A stretch of 64,000 nt of DNA, taken from Caldilineaceae bacterium (lineage in GTDB: Bacteria; Chloroflexota; Anaerolineae; Caldilineales; Caldilineaceae). The stretch spans positions 62,001-126,000 of the forward strand of contig JALHQH010000007.1 of the NCBI GenBank assembly GCA_022842065.1, read 5' to 3'. A program made the translations under genes and the position numbers. How positions within the stretch are numbered: position 1 is the stretch's first letter; each line of letters begins with the position of its first letter. The notes under the pieces are model-generated. The model saw only the letters and a program-made list of their open reading frames with translations. It did no database searches and had not been told where the DNA came from. Shown one piece after another: positions 18,420 through 27,443 of the stretch.

Positions 18420-19328
18420 ATGGCAACTGGCGAAATCCAACGTCGTCCGACCTCGCTCGCTGAAATGAAAGCGCGCACCAAGGGAATGGGGACAGACGAG
18501 GGACGCAATCTCGGCCTCACTTTTCCCCTACAAGCCACAGATGTGGTCATCAGCCCTTATGGCAAATCGGGTACCACCTGGCTGCAGCAGATCGTCCATG
18601 GCCTGCGTACGCGCGGGGATATTGACTTTGATGATATCTCCAGGGTTGTGCCCTGGTTGGAAACGTCCACCGATTTAGGGCTTGACCTGCATGCGCCTCA
18701 ACGTGGCTACCCACGCGCCTTCAAGAGCCATCTCAACTGGTATGATATGCCCAAAGGCGGGCGCTACATTGTCGCAATGCGCAACCCCAAAGATGTACTG
18801 GTCTCCGGCTACCGTTTTATGGAAGGCTGGTTTTTCGAGCCGGGGTCGATTGACATTACCACCTGGGCGGCAGATTTTATGGCCAATCGCGAAAAGGGTG
18901 GCTACTGGCGCCATCTGCGCTCGTGGTGGGAAGGGCGCACTGAACCAAATGTGTTGCTGCTCTGCTACGAGGCGATGAGTGGGGATCTGCCGGGGACGGT
19001 ACGCAAGGTCGCCGATTTTATAGGGATCGACCTCGACGACGAGTTGCTGGCCCTGGTTGTCCGCCAATCCTCGCTCGATTTTATGCTCGCCCACAAAGAT
19101 CGCTTTGATGATCGGCTAATGCGGGAACACAGCGAACGGATTGCGCACCTGCCACCCGGCAGCGATTCCGCCAAAGTGCGCAAAGGGGAAGTTGGCTCAC
19201 ATTGGTATGAATTGCCCCAACCCGTGAGCGATGCCCTGGATCAGATCTGGCGCGAGGAGATCGAAGCGACGCTGGGTTTTCCCGACTATGACAGCTTTCG
19301 CGTTGCCTTGACTGCGCTGACGGCCTAA
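18420..19328 (+). CDS. Sulfotransferase domain-containing protein
   Basis: 302 residues from ATG 18420; an in-frame TTG at 18390 would add 10 residues. The PAPS 5'-phosphosulfate loop is SPYGKSGTTWLQQIV (K49), the 3'-phosphate-binding element RNPKDVLVSGYRF starts at R121, and RKGEVGSHW near the C-terminus matches the RKGxxGDWK motif. These mark a cytosolic sulfotransferase-like enzyme moving sulfate from PAPS to a hydroxyl or amine group. The acceptor is unknown. The stop codon overlaps that of the convergent DUF4058 gene by 4 bp. Confidence 0.92.
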   Translation: MATGEIQRRPTSLAEMKARTKGMGTDEGRNLGLTFPLQATDVVISPYGKSGTTWLQQIVHGLRTRGDIDFDDISRVVPWLETSTDLGLDLHAPQRGYPRAFKSHLNWYDMPKGGRYIVAMRNPKDVLVSGYRFMEGWFFEPGSIDITTWAADFMANREKGGYWRHLRSWWEGRTEPNVLLLCYEAMSGDLPGTVRKVADFIGIDLDDELLALVVRQSSLDFMLAHKDRFDDRLMREHSERIAHLPPGSDSAKVRKGEVGSHWYELPQPVSDALDQIWREEIEATLGFPDYDSFRVALTALTA

Positions 19329-20134
19329 AGTGTTTCACGCAAGGTTGCCCGCCACTGCGCCTGGGCTGCCGAAAGGGGTGGTGGTGGTGGATCTGCGCGA
19401 TAGTTCACTGACAGATCATAGGCGGCAAGATCATAGATCGTACTAAAGGCAGTTGCCAGGTCGAGGACAACATCGTCGTCTGGCGTACGTAGCGGCACCG
19501 GCACGACGGGTAAGGCGTCGGCCAACCCAAGCGCCCAAATGGTTGCACTGGCCGAACCAGCTCGCGTCAACGTAATGCGATAAGCACTCTCTGGAATACG
19601 GCTGTTGACAAGTGCGCGTTGGCCGCGGCGCAGCAGGTCGATCTCTACCAGATGGACATGGGCATCCCACAGTTGGCGGCGTTTTTCGCGATATTTGGTT
19701 AACCCTGGCTCGCGTTTGTTCACCGGTGACAAAATTTCGATGCTGGTCACTAACTGATTTTGGGCCGCATCAATCACCTGTACTGTTGCTACTCGCACAT
19801 CAACTTGGGCAAAGGTGATGGAAAGGGTTGCTGGTGTTACAGCCGGTGGTTCGGCGACCAGGACGCCGCCTGCTGCTGTCGATAGCGGCGGTCGTTTGGT
19901 GGGCGTGGGGCGGGCTGGGCTCTGGCGCAAAAGCACTTCGACATCGGGATACATAATGCCGATTTCAGCTTCAGGTACTTCATCGCGTATCACCTGCACT
20001 TCGATGCGCGCTACATAGCGTGGCCGCAAGCGCGGAGAAAGCTGATCACTGATCGCCGTCGCTAGACGATGATGGACATCCGGCCATAAATATCCTTCCA
20101 GGTATGGATCCATGCCGGGAAATGGTGATGGCAT
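19325..20134 (-). CDS. DUF4058 family protein (copy 1)
   Basis: 269 residues from ATG 20134, chosen because AAAGGAG lies 7 nt upstream and because the family begins MPSPFPGMDPYLE. Conserved blocks are MYPDVEVL, VTSIEILSPVNKR, HLVEIDLLRRG and the C-terminal YRADPPPPPL. The PD...E-x-K-like spacing recalls PD-(D/E)XK nucleases and Uma2 proteins, but no activity is known. DUF4058 is multiplied in cyanobacteria, Planctomycetes and Chloroflexi. A second copy lies at 23321-24109. Confidence 0.88.
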   Translation of the reverse strand: MPSPFPGMDPYLEGYLWPDVHHRLATAISDQLSPRLRPRYVARIEVQVIRDEVPEAEIGIMYPDVEVLLRQSPARPTPTKRPPLSTAAGGVLVAEPPAVTPATLSITFAQVDVRVATVQVIDAAQNQLVTSIEILSPVNKREPGLTKYREKRRQLWDAHVHLVEIDLLRRGQRALVNSRIPESAYRITLTRAGSASATIWALGLADALPVVPVPLRTPDDDVVLDLATAFSTIYDLAAYDLSVNYRADPPPPPLSAAQAQWRATLRETL

Positions 20135-20217
20135 TGCTTTGCTCCTTTTGCCAGGCAAACTGTCACTGATCGCTATTTTACCATAGACTGTTGATCAAAT
20201 CTAGCAAAGGAGTTTTT

Positions 20218-20571
20218 ATGCATGATCCCCGGCTCGACAGTGAGCGCAATATTTGGCTGGCAACGGTACGTCCCGATGGCCGCCCCCACCTCATCCCCAT
20301 CTGGTTTGTCTGGTTGAATGCGCACTTTTACCTCTGCACCGGCAAAGCATCGGTCAAAGGACGCAATCTACAGGCGAACCCCAATCTGGTTCTCGCCCTT
20401 GAGGATGGTGCCAAACCGCTGATCGCCGAGGGCACCGCGACCCTGCTCGATCCACCCTTCGCCCCCGAACTAGCCGCGGCCTTCCAAGCCAAATATGATT
20501 GGGACATGCGCCATTCGGACCAATATAATGTGGTCGTCGAAGTGACGCCACAGCGGTGTTTGCAATGGTGA
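20218..20571 (+). CDS. Pyridoxamine 5'-phosphate oxidase-fold (PPOX) protein
   Basis: 117 residues. The start at 20218 is fixed by AAAGGAG at 20206-20212. WLATVRPDGRPHLIPIWFVW followed by FYLCTGKASVKGRNLQANP is the split-barrel flavin/F420-binding pattern of the PPOX family. Short members like this often bind FMN, F420 or haem and act as reductases or oxidases of unknown substrate. It starts 83 bp from the divergent DUF4058 gene. Confidence 0.88.
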   Translation: MHDPRLDSERNIWLATVRPDGRPHLIPIWFVWLNAHFYLCTGKASVKGRNLQANPNLVLALEDGAKPLIAEGTATLLDPPFAPELAAAFQAKYDWDMRHSDQYNVVVEVTPQRCLQW

Positions 20572-20574
20572 AAA

Positions 20575-20673
20575 GTGGCAGGGTTGCAAGGTTGCAAGGC
20601 CGCAGGGTGGCAAAGTTGCACGCTTGTAACCCTGCCACTCTGCAACCTTGCAACCCTGCCACTCTGCAACCCT
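20575..20673. repeat. Tandem then inverted oligomer cluster (GGTTGCAA units)
   Basis: The left block 20575-20620 contains GTGGCAGGGTTGCAAGGTTG-type units in direct order. The right block 20623-20673 carries their complements (CTGCCACTCTGCAACCTTGC). It begins 4 bp after a stop codon and can form a long hairpin, acting as terminator of the PPOX gene. Confidence 0.8.
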
Positions 20674-20695
20674 CCACAAATCAACAAGGATCATC

Positions 20696-21970
20696 ATGGA
20701 CAGTACAATTCAGACTCAAATTGAAGCGGCGGTTGACGCGCTCTTTGCAGAACAGGTTGACTTTCTGCAACAGTTGGTCGCCATTCCTTCCCTGCGCGGG
20801 CAGGAAGCGCCCTGCCAGGATCTCGTCGCGGCGACCCTCCGCCGCTTTGGCTATGAAGTGGATCAATGGCAACTCAACATCGCCGATCTGCAGGACCATC
20901 CTGGTTTCTCGCCGGTGCTGTATACCAACTACGACCGCGCCTATAATGTGGTGGGCACCCATCGCCCCCGTCAACAAAGCGGCCGCTCGCTGATCTTGCA
21001 GGGCCATGTGGATGTCGTGCCCACGGGGCCGGTGGAAGGCTGGCAGACGCCGCCCTTCACCCCGACGATCGTTGATGGCTGGCTCTATGGCCGCGGGGCC
21101 GGTGACATGAAAAATGGCATTAGCGCCAATCTCTATGCGGTAGAAGCCCTCAAACGCGCCGGCTATCAACCAGCCGCGCCACTCTATCAGCAGTCGGTGA
21201 TCGAAGAGGAGTGTACCGGCAACGGCGCGCTGGCAACCATTGTGCGCGGCTACCGCGCCGACGGCGTGCTGATCACCGAGCCGCACCGCGAGCAACTGAT
21301 GACGGCCCAAGTCGGCGTGATCTGGGTGCAGGTGGAGCTCAACGTGGTGCCGCTCCATGCCGGCTATGCCAGCAGCACCTTCAATGTGATCGAAGCGTGT
21401 TTCCCGATCATGCAGGCGCTGCGCAAACTGGAGGCCGAGTGGAACACCAACAAGATGCCGTCGTTTGCGGATGTTGACTACCCAGTCAAGTTTGTGATAA
21501 CCAAAATTCAGGGGGGCGAATGGCCCTCCAGCACGCCCTCGCGTTGCAGTTTTGATGTGCGCATTGGCATCTACCCGGAGTGGAACGTGGCCGACTGCCA
21601 ACAACAGATCGAGCAGACGATCCGCGCAGCGGCTGCCGAGGACCCGATGCTCGCCCAGTTCCCGCCGACGATTCGCTGGCATGGATTCCTGTCGCCGGGT
21701 TATGTGCTGCCCGAAAATAGTGACGTCGAAGCTGCCCTGGCCAAAGCGCATACTGCCGTCTGCGCGACCCCGCTGCATCATCACAAGGGCACCGCGCTCA
21801 CCGACAGCCGCTTCTATGGTCTCTATCAGGATACCCCCTCGCTGGTTTATGGGGCGACGACCAAAAATAGCCACGGGTTTGATGAAGCGGTAAACCTCGA
21901 TAGTTTGCGCCGTGTGACCAAAGTGGTCGCCCTCTTTGTCGCCGAGTGGTGCGGCTTGGAAGCGTATTAA
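20696..21970 (+). CDS. ArgE/DapE-like M20 family deacylase
   Basis: 424 residues. Zinc ligands and catalytic residues of the M20 family are visible: H104 and D106 (QGHVDVVPTG), D137 (GRGAGDMKNG) and the glutamate pair at 170-171 (VIEEECTGNG). The C-terminal region has HHHKGTALTDSRFYG. The family hydrolyses N-acyl amino acids such as acetylornithine or succinyl-diaminopimelate. Other arginine or lysine genes are absent here, so the substrate is open. The following MFS gene starts 32 bp later, so export or uptake of the substrate is a reasonable guess. AAGGA at 20686 supports the start. Confidence 0.92.
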   Translation: MDSTIQTQIEAAVDALFAEQVDFLQQLVAIPSLRGQEAPCQDLVAATLRRFGYEVDQWQLNIADLQDHPGFSPVLYTNYDRAYNVVGTHRPRQQSGRSLILQGHVDVVPTGPVEGWQTPPFTPTIVDGWLYGRGAGDMKNGISANLYAVEALKRAGYQPAAPLYQQSVIEEECTGNGALATIVRGYRADGVLITEPHREQLMTAQVGVIWVQVELNVVPLHAGYASSTFNVIEACFPIMQALRKLEAEWNTNKMPSFADVDYPVKFVITKIQGGEWPSSTPSRCSFDVRIGIYPEWNVADCQQQIEQTIRAAAAEDPMLAQFPPTIRWHGFLSPGYVLPENSDVEAALAKAHTAVCATPLHHHKGTALTDSRFYGLYQDTPSLVYGATTKNSHGFDEAVNLDSLRRVTKVVALFVAEWCGLEAY

Positions 21971-22002
21971 AATTTATTCATAAGAACAGGCCAATCTATG
22001 TC

Positions 22003-23208
22003 ATGAAAGCATTGCTCACACGTAATCCAATCGTTCTACCGGTCTATGCCCCTACGCTGCTCCTCGCCGTCGGCAGCGGCCTGCTTACCCCCATTCTGCC
22101 ACTCTACGCCGTCTCCTTTGGCGCATCGTATGGTCTGGTTGGGCTGGTGCTGGGCAGCCGTGGCCTGGGCACGATCATCGGCGATATCCCGGCGGGGGTC
22201 TTGCTCAGCCGGTTGGGCCAACGCCGCTTAATGTTAATTGGCCTGGTGGTGATCGCGCTCTGTGGCTTGGCGATGAGTGCCGCGCAAGCGATCTGGATGT
22301 TAGTGCTCTTTGGTCTGCTCGAAGGGATCGGCGGCGCGCTCTGGAATATTTCGCGCCATGCCTATCTTACCGACGCCGCGCCGATGGGGCAACGGGGGCG
22401 CGCCATCGCGACCTTTGGTGGGATTTTTCGGACGGGCAATCTAGTGGGGCAGGCGTTAGGCGGGACATTGGCCGCCCTCTTTGGCCTGCGCGCCCCCTTT
22501 ATCTTTTACGCCGTGATCGCCGCGGTAACGCTGCTCTTTCCGCTCTTTTTTGGCGAAGATGGCGAGCGCCATCGCCAACACAAAGCGGGCCACGGCCATG
22601 TGGTTGGCCTGTGGAGCGTCGTGCGCGACAACTACAAAGTGCTGCTCTCGGCTGGGGTGGGGCAACTCTTTGCCCAGATGATCCGCTCTGGGCGCAACAT
22701 TGTGGTGCCCCTCTATGGGGCCGATGTGCTGGGGCTGAGCGTGCAGAGTGTGGGCTGGGTGATGAGCATCAGCTCGGCGGTCGATGCGCTGATGTTCTTC
22801 CCCGCCGGTGTGATCATGGATCGTTTTGGCCGCAAATATGCCTATGTCTCCTGTTTCCTGATCCAGGGTATTGGCATGGCGCTGATCCCTTTTACCGGCG
22901 GCTTTACTGCCCTGGTCTTTGCTACCAGTCTGATCGGCTTTGGCAATGGCCTGGGCTCAGGCACGATGATGACGCTGGGGGCCGATCTCGCCCCGCGCGA
23001 GGCAATGGGCGAATTCTTGGGCGTCTGGCGTTTGATCGGCGATAGTGGCTCGCTGGCGGGTCCCCTATTGGTTGGATCAGTGGCCGACCTGCTCAGCCTC
23101 ACCCCGGCCATTCTGGCAATTGGCGCGGTCGGTATTTTGGCAGCGAGTATCCTCGGCTTCTTTGTGCCGGAAACGTTAAAGCCACAGCCAGTGGCTGTTC
23201 CGCCCTAA
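22003..23208 (+). CDS. MFS transporter
   Basis: 401 residues with about 12 hydrophobic segments. After the second segment, the loop GDIPAGVLLSRLGQRRLM matches the MFS motif GxxxDRxGRR, and its copy in the second half is IMDRFGRKYAYVS. The central loop is rich in His and charged residues (GEDGERHRQHKAGHGH). Similarity is to drug and sugar efflux type MFS proteins. Substrate is unknown. It probably shares a transcript with the M20 deacylase. Confidence 0.92.
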   Translation: MKALLTRNPIVLPVYAPTLLLAVGSGLLTPILPLYAVSFGASYGLVGLVLGSRGLGTIIGDIPAGVLLSRLGQRRLMLIGLVVIALCGLAMSAAQAIWMLVLFGLLEGIGGALWNISRHAYLTDAAPMGQRGRAIATFGGIFRTGNLVGQALGGTLAALFGLRAPFIFYAVIAAVTLLFPLFFGEDGERHRQHKAGHGHVVGLWSVVRDNYKVLLSAGVGQLFAQMIRSGRNIVVPLYGADVLGLSVQSVGWVMSISSAVDALMFFPAGVIMDRFGRKYAYVSCFLIQGIGMALIPFTGGFTALVFATSLIGFGNGLGSGTMMTLGADLAPREAMGEFLGVWRLIGDSGSLAGPLLVGSVADLLSLTPAILAIGAVGILAASILGFFVPETLKPQPVAVPP

Positions 23209-23320
23209 GTAGCCGCGCTGTCTACTGAAATCTATCCTTACAAGTTGCAGAATGACGCTTCGCCATCTACATGCTATAATGCGTACATGAGCGAAGCGTC
23301 TTTGTTTTAAGGAGATTGTG

Positions 23321-24109
23321 ATGCCTTCTCCCTTTCCTGGTATGGATCCCTATATTGAAGCACCACGAATCTGGTCAGATTTTCATGGTGACCTGGCCGG
23401 TGAGATTCGGGCCGTGCTGAACCGCCAAATCAGGCCCAATTATTTTGCGGCACTCACGCCTTATGTCACTTACGAAACGATTGAAGTAAGCCAGAAAAAG
23501 AGCTACGGCATGTATCCCGATGTTGGCGTCTGGAAGCGTGCCCCTACTGGTGGTCCTGCCGTTGCCGTGGCCGAAGTTGCAGAGACCCAACCAGTCGAAA
23601 GTACGGTCTCGCTGGAACTGCCGTTGGAGTTGTTCCGTGTCGAAATTCGGACCACGGGCGAAGAATTGTTGATAACTTCCATCGAGATCCTTTCGCCGGT
23701 CAATAAGCAACGCGGCCATGACGCGCAGCTTGATTACTTGCGCAAACGCCGGGACCTGCTGCGTTCGGCGGCCCATTTGCTTGAAATCGACCTGTTGCGC
23801 GCCGGCGTGCGCCCGCCCTTGGCACAACCGGTGCCGCTTGCGCCTTACTACGTTATGTTAAGCCGTGCGACCAATCGGCCCCATGTTTCCGTCTGGCCGA
23901 TTCTGCTTACTGCGCGCCTGCCCGTTGTGCCCGTCCCACTGCTAGAGCCGGATCCCGATGTCTTTCTTGATTTGGGCGCAGTGGTCGCCTCCGTTTATGA
24001 ACGCGGTGGTTATGACGCCCGGATTGACTATCGCACGCCGCTGCCGCCGCCAACTTTGGACGAGCAAGACGCAGCTTGGGTTACACAACATCTCGCTGCG
24101 TTGCGCTAG
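23321..24109 (+). CDS. DUF4058 family protein (copy 2)
   Basis: 262 residues. GGAG lies 6 nt upstream of the ATG at 23321; the adjoining GTG at 23318 is less likely. Family blocks are MPSPFPGMDPYIE, MYPDVGVW, ITSIEILSPVNKQ, HLLEIDLLRAG and DYRTPLPPPTL. It is clearly paralogous to the protein encoded at 19325-20134 but diverged, with the same conserved acidic residues. No function is known. The response regulator gene follows after 39 bp. Confidence 0.88.
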   Translation: MPSPFPGMDPYIEAPRIWSDFHGDLAGEIRAVLNRQIRPNYFAALTPYVTYETIEVSQKKSYGMYPDVGVWKRAPTGGPAVAVAEVAETQPVESTVSLELPLELFRVEIRTTGEELLITSIEILSPVNKQRGHDAQLDYLRKRRDLLRSAAHLLEIDLLRAGVRPPLAQPVPLAPYYVMLSRATNRPHVSVWPILLTARLPVVPVPLLEPDPDVFLDLGAVVASVYERGGYDARIDYRTPLPPPTLDEQDAAWVTQHLAALR

Positions 24110-24148
24110 ATGCAAGGTGGATCTTGATTTTATGTATAGCTTACTTCT

Positions 24149-24823
24149 ATGAAAATTTTGGTTGTTGAAGATGATCTGCCGCTGGCAGATGTAATTTCAT
24201 TCACCTTGCGGCGGGCCGGCTTTACGGTGATCAATGCCTATAATGGGCAAAGTGCCGTTGAATTGTGGGCCGAAGAGCAACCAAGCTTGGTGTTGCTCGA
24301 TCTCAACCTGCCCAAACGCGATGGCATGTCAGTCTGTCGCCATATCCGCGCCCACGGCGATACCCCCATTATCATCCTCAGTGTGCGCAACAGCGACGAA
24401 ACCGTGGTCGAAGCACTGGAAGTTGGGGCAGATGACTATGTGGTCAAACCCTTTAGCACCAGCCAACTAGTGGCGCGCGTGCGCGCTGTGCTGCGCCGGA
24501 CCGGCACCACCCCTACCGCGGGCGTGCTCGAAAGCGCCGGTATACACTTTGATCGCTCGCGTAACGAAGTCCACCGGCCGGGGGCCGAACCACTACACCT
24601 GACCCCACTGGAAGCTCGCCTCTTAGAAGCGCTCATGATCAACCAGGGGCAAGTCCTCACCAATGACACCCTCATCACCACTGTCTGGGGGGCCGACGGC
24701 GCTGATCGCAGCATGTTAAAACAACTCGTCTACCGCCTGCGTACCAAACTCGAAAAAGAAACCACAAAACCGATCATCGAAACCATCCCCGGTATCGGTT
24801 ACACCTTCAGCGCAGCGGAATAG
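24149..24823 (+). CDS. OmpR/PhoB-family response regulator (orphan)
   Basis: 224 residues. The receiver domain (1-120) has the acidic pair in VVEDD, phospho-acceptor D51 ([12 protein letters not shown]), a serine at the switch position (ILSVRN) and K100 (VVKPFS). The winged-helix DNA-binding domain covers 125-222 ([41 protein letters not shown]). No histidine kinase gene lies nearby, so the partner is elsewhere. It is likely activated by phosphorylation and binds tandem sites; targets are not evident. Confidence 0.95.
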   Translation: MKILVVEDDLPLADVISFTLRRAGFTVINAYNGQSAVELWAEEQPSLVLLDLNLPKRDGMSVCRHIRAHGDTPIIILSVRNSDETVVEALEVGADDYVVKPFSTSQLVARVRAVLRRTGTTPTAGVLESAGIHFDRSRNEVHRPGAEPLHLTPLEARLLEALMINQGQVLTNDTLITTVWGADGADRSMLKQLVYRLRTKLEKETTKPIIETIPGIGYTFSAAE

Positions 24824-24840
24824 ATACGAGCGGGGGAGAC

Positions 24841-25258
24841 ACGAGACAAGGTGACAAGGTGATACTGTTGGCTAACTACACTGTGAATATCCAAAAAAAT
24901 ACAACAACAATTAATGTCGATTTCTGTGGCAAATATGGTAACCGATAGCTATAATGATAGCTTGTAGGCACCATTTGCGCAGGTCGCTACCGCTGTGGTA
25001 GGGGACCAACGCCTTATGTTGGCCTGGAAAGTTCTGCAATCACTTTATCGGTGACTGGTTCGCCCGCAAGCGGGTCAAAGTCGGCGGCCATTTAGGCATA
25101 AGTCGTTAGCCAACCGGCCACAACCTCGACCGTATCGCCAAAACATGTGCGTACTACCAGGCAGAAACTCTCAGGAATCGCCACAAATTATTGTCTAAAT
25201 TTATTTTTTTTCACATGACAATTGGCCAACAGTATCACCTTGTCACCCCGTCTCGTCG
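24841..25258. mobile_element. Possible non-autonomous element with terminal inverted repeats (418 bp)
   Basis: Arms 24853-24872 and 25225-25244 are perfect 20-nt complements, and similarity continues outward through GAGAC-rich DNA to about 30 nt. The terminal sequence GGTGACAAGGTGATACTGTT is the same family as the element at 604-806. The interior has no intact gene. On the minus strand (about 25010-25200) two short open runs separated by a stop (FVAIPESFCLVVRTCFGD and MAADFDPLAGEPVTDKVI) look like decayed coding sequence. The right end touches a stop codon. Confidence 0.55.
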
Positions 25259-25864
25259 CTAATCCAGCACCTGATAGGCCCACCAGATGCGCTGGGCAGC
25301 CGTGAAGAAGACGAGGAGCGCCATCATGGAAAAGAGCAGCGCAAGCTGGCCAGGGAGTAAATAAAAGAGAGTATAAAAGGCGATGGTTTCCGCCCCTTCG
25401 ACCAGGCCGGTCGGCATTTCCATGCTGGTCAGGCGGGTAACCGTCTGGCGGTGGCGCTTTTCTAATAAGGTCGCCAGTGTCGTCCACGAGATTGTGTTGA
25501 GCACGTAAGAGGCCAATAGGGCGATGCAGGCCCAAAGATTGGCTGTGGTCGGTAGGGCGGCGGCAAAGGCCAGGGGGACGGTGAGATAGATGATAAAATC
25601 AAGAAATAAGTCCAGATAGCCACCAAAATCACTTTGTTTATGATGTAGCCGCGCAATCAACCCATCAAGCCCATCCAAGATGCGATTGAGCGCCCAGAGC
25701 ACCAATCCCACCCAATATAATTGCGCCAGAATCGCCGCAACCGACCCCAGTCCCACAAAAAGTGCAATCACCGAAACCAAGTTGGGATGAATCCCGGCAA
25801 AGGCTGCCCCTGCCATGGGCGCAAGTAATCGATCCTTCTGACGACGCAGAAACGCATCTTGCAT
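25259..25864 (-). CDS. CDP-alcohol phosphatidyltransferase
   Basis: 201 residues with about six membrane segments. The complete signature D(x2)DG(x2)AR(x8)G(x3)D(x3)D is present: D64, D67, G68, A71, R72, G81, D85, D89. The enzyme joins a CDP-activated lipid to an alcohol with release of CMP at the membrane. The alcohol (glycerol phosphate, inositol phosphate or other) cannot be deduced. AGGAGG precedes the ATG. The gene is not in an obvious operon. The glycerol-1-phosphate dehydrogenase is more than 9 kb away. Confidence 0.93.
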   Translation of the reverse strand: MQDAFLRRQKDRLLAPMAGAAFAGIHPNLVSVIALFVGLGSVAAILAQLYWVGLVLWALNRILDGLDGLIARLHHKQSDFGGYLDLFLDFIIYLTVPLAFAAALPTTANLWACIALLASYVLNTISWTTLATLLEKRHRQTVTRLTSMEMPTGLVEGAETIAFYTLFYLLPGQLALLFSMMALLVFFTAAQRIWWAYQVLD

Positions 25865-26006
25865 GGAAGCCTCCTGTGTGGCATTAGCGTAATATTTTGT
25901 TTATTCAGCTCTGATTCGCGCGTCCCGACGACACACTGCGCTAGCACTATATGCGCAGTGCGTGTACGCCATCTGTAAGCGACTCTACACGCGCCACCTA
26001 ACCTGT

Positions 26007-26097
26007 GTGAAACGTGAAACGTAAAGCGTGAAACATAAAACGTGAAACGTGAAAGGTGAAACGTAACAGCCATCTCTCATGTTTTACGTTTCACTGG
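26007..26097. repeat. GTGAAAC heptamer cluster at the serS stop codon
   Basis: Seven or more GTGAAAC/GTAAAGC-type heptamers run from 26007 to 26066. An inverted copy (ATGTTTTACGTTTCAC) at 26079-26094 then ends 4 bp before the serS stop codon. It can fold as a terminator for serS. Confidence 0.78.
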
Positions 26098-27387
26098 TTA
26101 CGCCTTACCCCCAATCACCTCCATCCCCCCCATGTAGGGGCGCAGTACTGGGGGCACAACCACGGTCCCATCAGCCTGTTGATAGTTTTCTAGAATGGCG
26201 ATGACAATGCGTGGCAGCGCCAACCCGGAACCATTAAGCGTATGCACATATTCAGGCCGTTCGCCATCAGCCGGGCGATAGCGGATGTTGGCGCGGCGCG
26301 CTTGAAAGTCACGGAACCAAGAGCAGGAGCTGACTTCCAACCACTCACCACAGCCCGCGGCCCAGACCTCGAGATCATATTTCATGCAGGCGACAAAGGA
26401 GAGATCACCAGTGGCAATTGCCAGGCGGCGATAGGTCAACCCTAACCGTTCCAAAAGCACTTCGGCGTCGCGCGTCAAGGTTTCCAACTCGGCGCGGCCA
26501 TGGGCCGGCTCGACAAATTTGACCATCTCCACTTTCTGGAATTGGTGGACCCGCTTAATGCCACGCACATCTTTGCCGGCCGAAACCTTCTCACGGCGGA
26601 AACAAGGAGTAGAGGCCACTTGGTAAAGCGGCAGTTTGCCGGCCTCTATGATCTCGTCGCGATACATGTTCGTAATCGGCACTTCGGCCGTAGGAATGAA
26701 CCAGTAATCCTCTTCGGCATCGCGGTAGAGATTTTCGCCAAATTTGGGCAGATTGCCGGTCCCTTCCATACAATGCTCGCGTACCATAAAGGGGGGATAG
26801 ACCTCTTCATAGCCATGCTCAGTGGTATGCACATCAAGGAACCAGGTGGCCAGGGCCCGTTGCAAACGGGCGCCGGCCCCGCGCAACAGGTAGAAGCGGC
26901 TGCCCGCAATCTTCACCCCGCGCTCAACGTCAATGATGCCCAGCCGCTCGCCGATCTCCCAGTGCGCTTGCGGGGTGAAATCAAATTGGGGCATTTCCCC
27001 CCAGATCTGCTGGACGACATTGCCCGACTCATCGGGGGCAACCGGGACTTCAGGATCGGGTGGGTTGGGGATGCGCAACATGGCATCGCGAAATTCCGCT
27101 TCCACTTCGGTCAGGCGCACATCAATGGCAGTAATCTCCTCGCCAATCGTGCTCATGCGTGCCTTCAGCGCAGTGGCTTCGTCGCTCTTTTTATCGCGCA
27201 TGAGCAGCCCCACCTGCTTGGAGCCGCTGTTGCGTTCGGCGCGCAGCAGTTCCACCTTGGTCAGCAATTCACGGCGCTCTTCATCCAGGGTCAACGCCTT
27301 TTCCCACGGCGCGGTGGGATCATTCAATTTGCGCATTGCATCGGCCAGGGCCTCCCGATTTTCGCGCATCCAGCGAATGTCTAGCAT
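26098..27387 (-). CDS. serS: Serine--tRNA ligase
   Basis: 429 residues, normal for bacterial SerRS. It charges tRNA-Ser with serine in the cytoplasm. Start: ATG 27387 gives MLDIRWMRENREALADAMRK, the usual SerRS N-terminus, with GAGGAGTG upstream; the open frame further 5' is leader RNA. Residues 30-105 form the antiparallel coiled coil that binds the tRNA long arm. Class II motif 2 is FRREKVSAGKDVRGIKRVHQ, and motif 3 is GSGLALPRIVIAILENYQ. Expression is controlled by the T-box element upstream. The gene stands alone between repeat clusters. Confidence 0.98.
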   Translation of the reverse strand: MLDIRWMRENREALADAMRKLNDPTAPWEKALTLDEERRELLTKVELLRAERNSGSKQVGLLMRDKKSDEATALKARMSTIGEEITAIDVRLTEVEAEFRDAMLRIPNPPDPEVPVAPDESGNVVQQIWGEMPQFDFTPQAHWEIGERLGIIDVERGVKIAGSRFYLLRGAGARLQRALATWFLDVHTTEHGYEEVYPPFMVREHCMEGTGNLPKFGENLYRDAEEDYWFIPTAEVPITNMYRDEIIEAGKLPLYQVASTPCFRREKVSAGKDVRGIKRVHQFQKVEMVKFVEPAHGRAELETLTRDAEVLLERLGLTYRRLAIATGDLSFVACMKYDLEVWAAGCGEWLEVSSCSWFRDFQARRANIRYRPADGERPEYVHTLNGSGLALPRIVIAILENYQQADGTVVVPPVLRPYMGGMEVIGGKA

Positions 27388-27443
27388 AAGCACACACTCC
27401 TCTTCCTCATTTGACAGCTTTACCTTAAAAAGAAGTAACGATT

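Noticed and set aside
20681..21874. 397-codon open frame on the minus strand
   Set aside because: It is antisense to the M20 deacylase, whose motifs are all in place; the frame has no family features and reflects high GC content.
24873..25224. Functional gene inside the 418-bp element
   Set aside because: The best minus-strand frame has stops after about 31 and 27 codons and no start signal; at most a decayed remnant.
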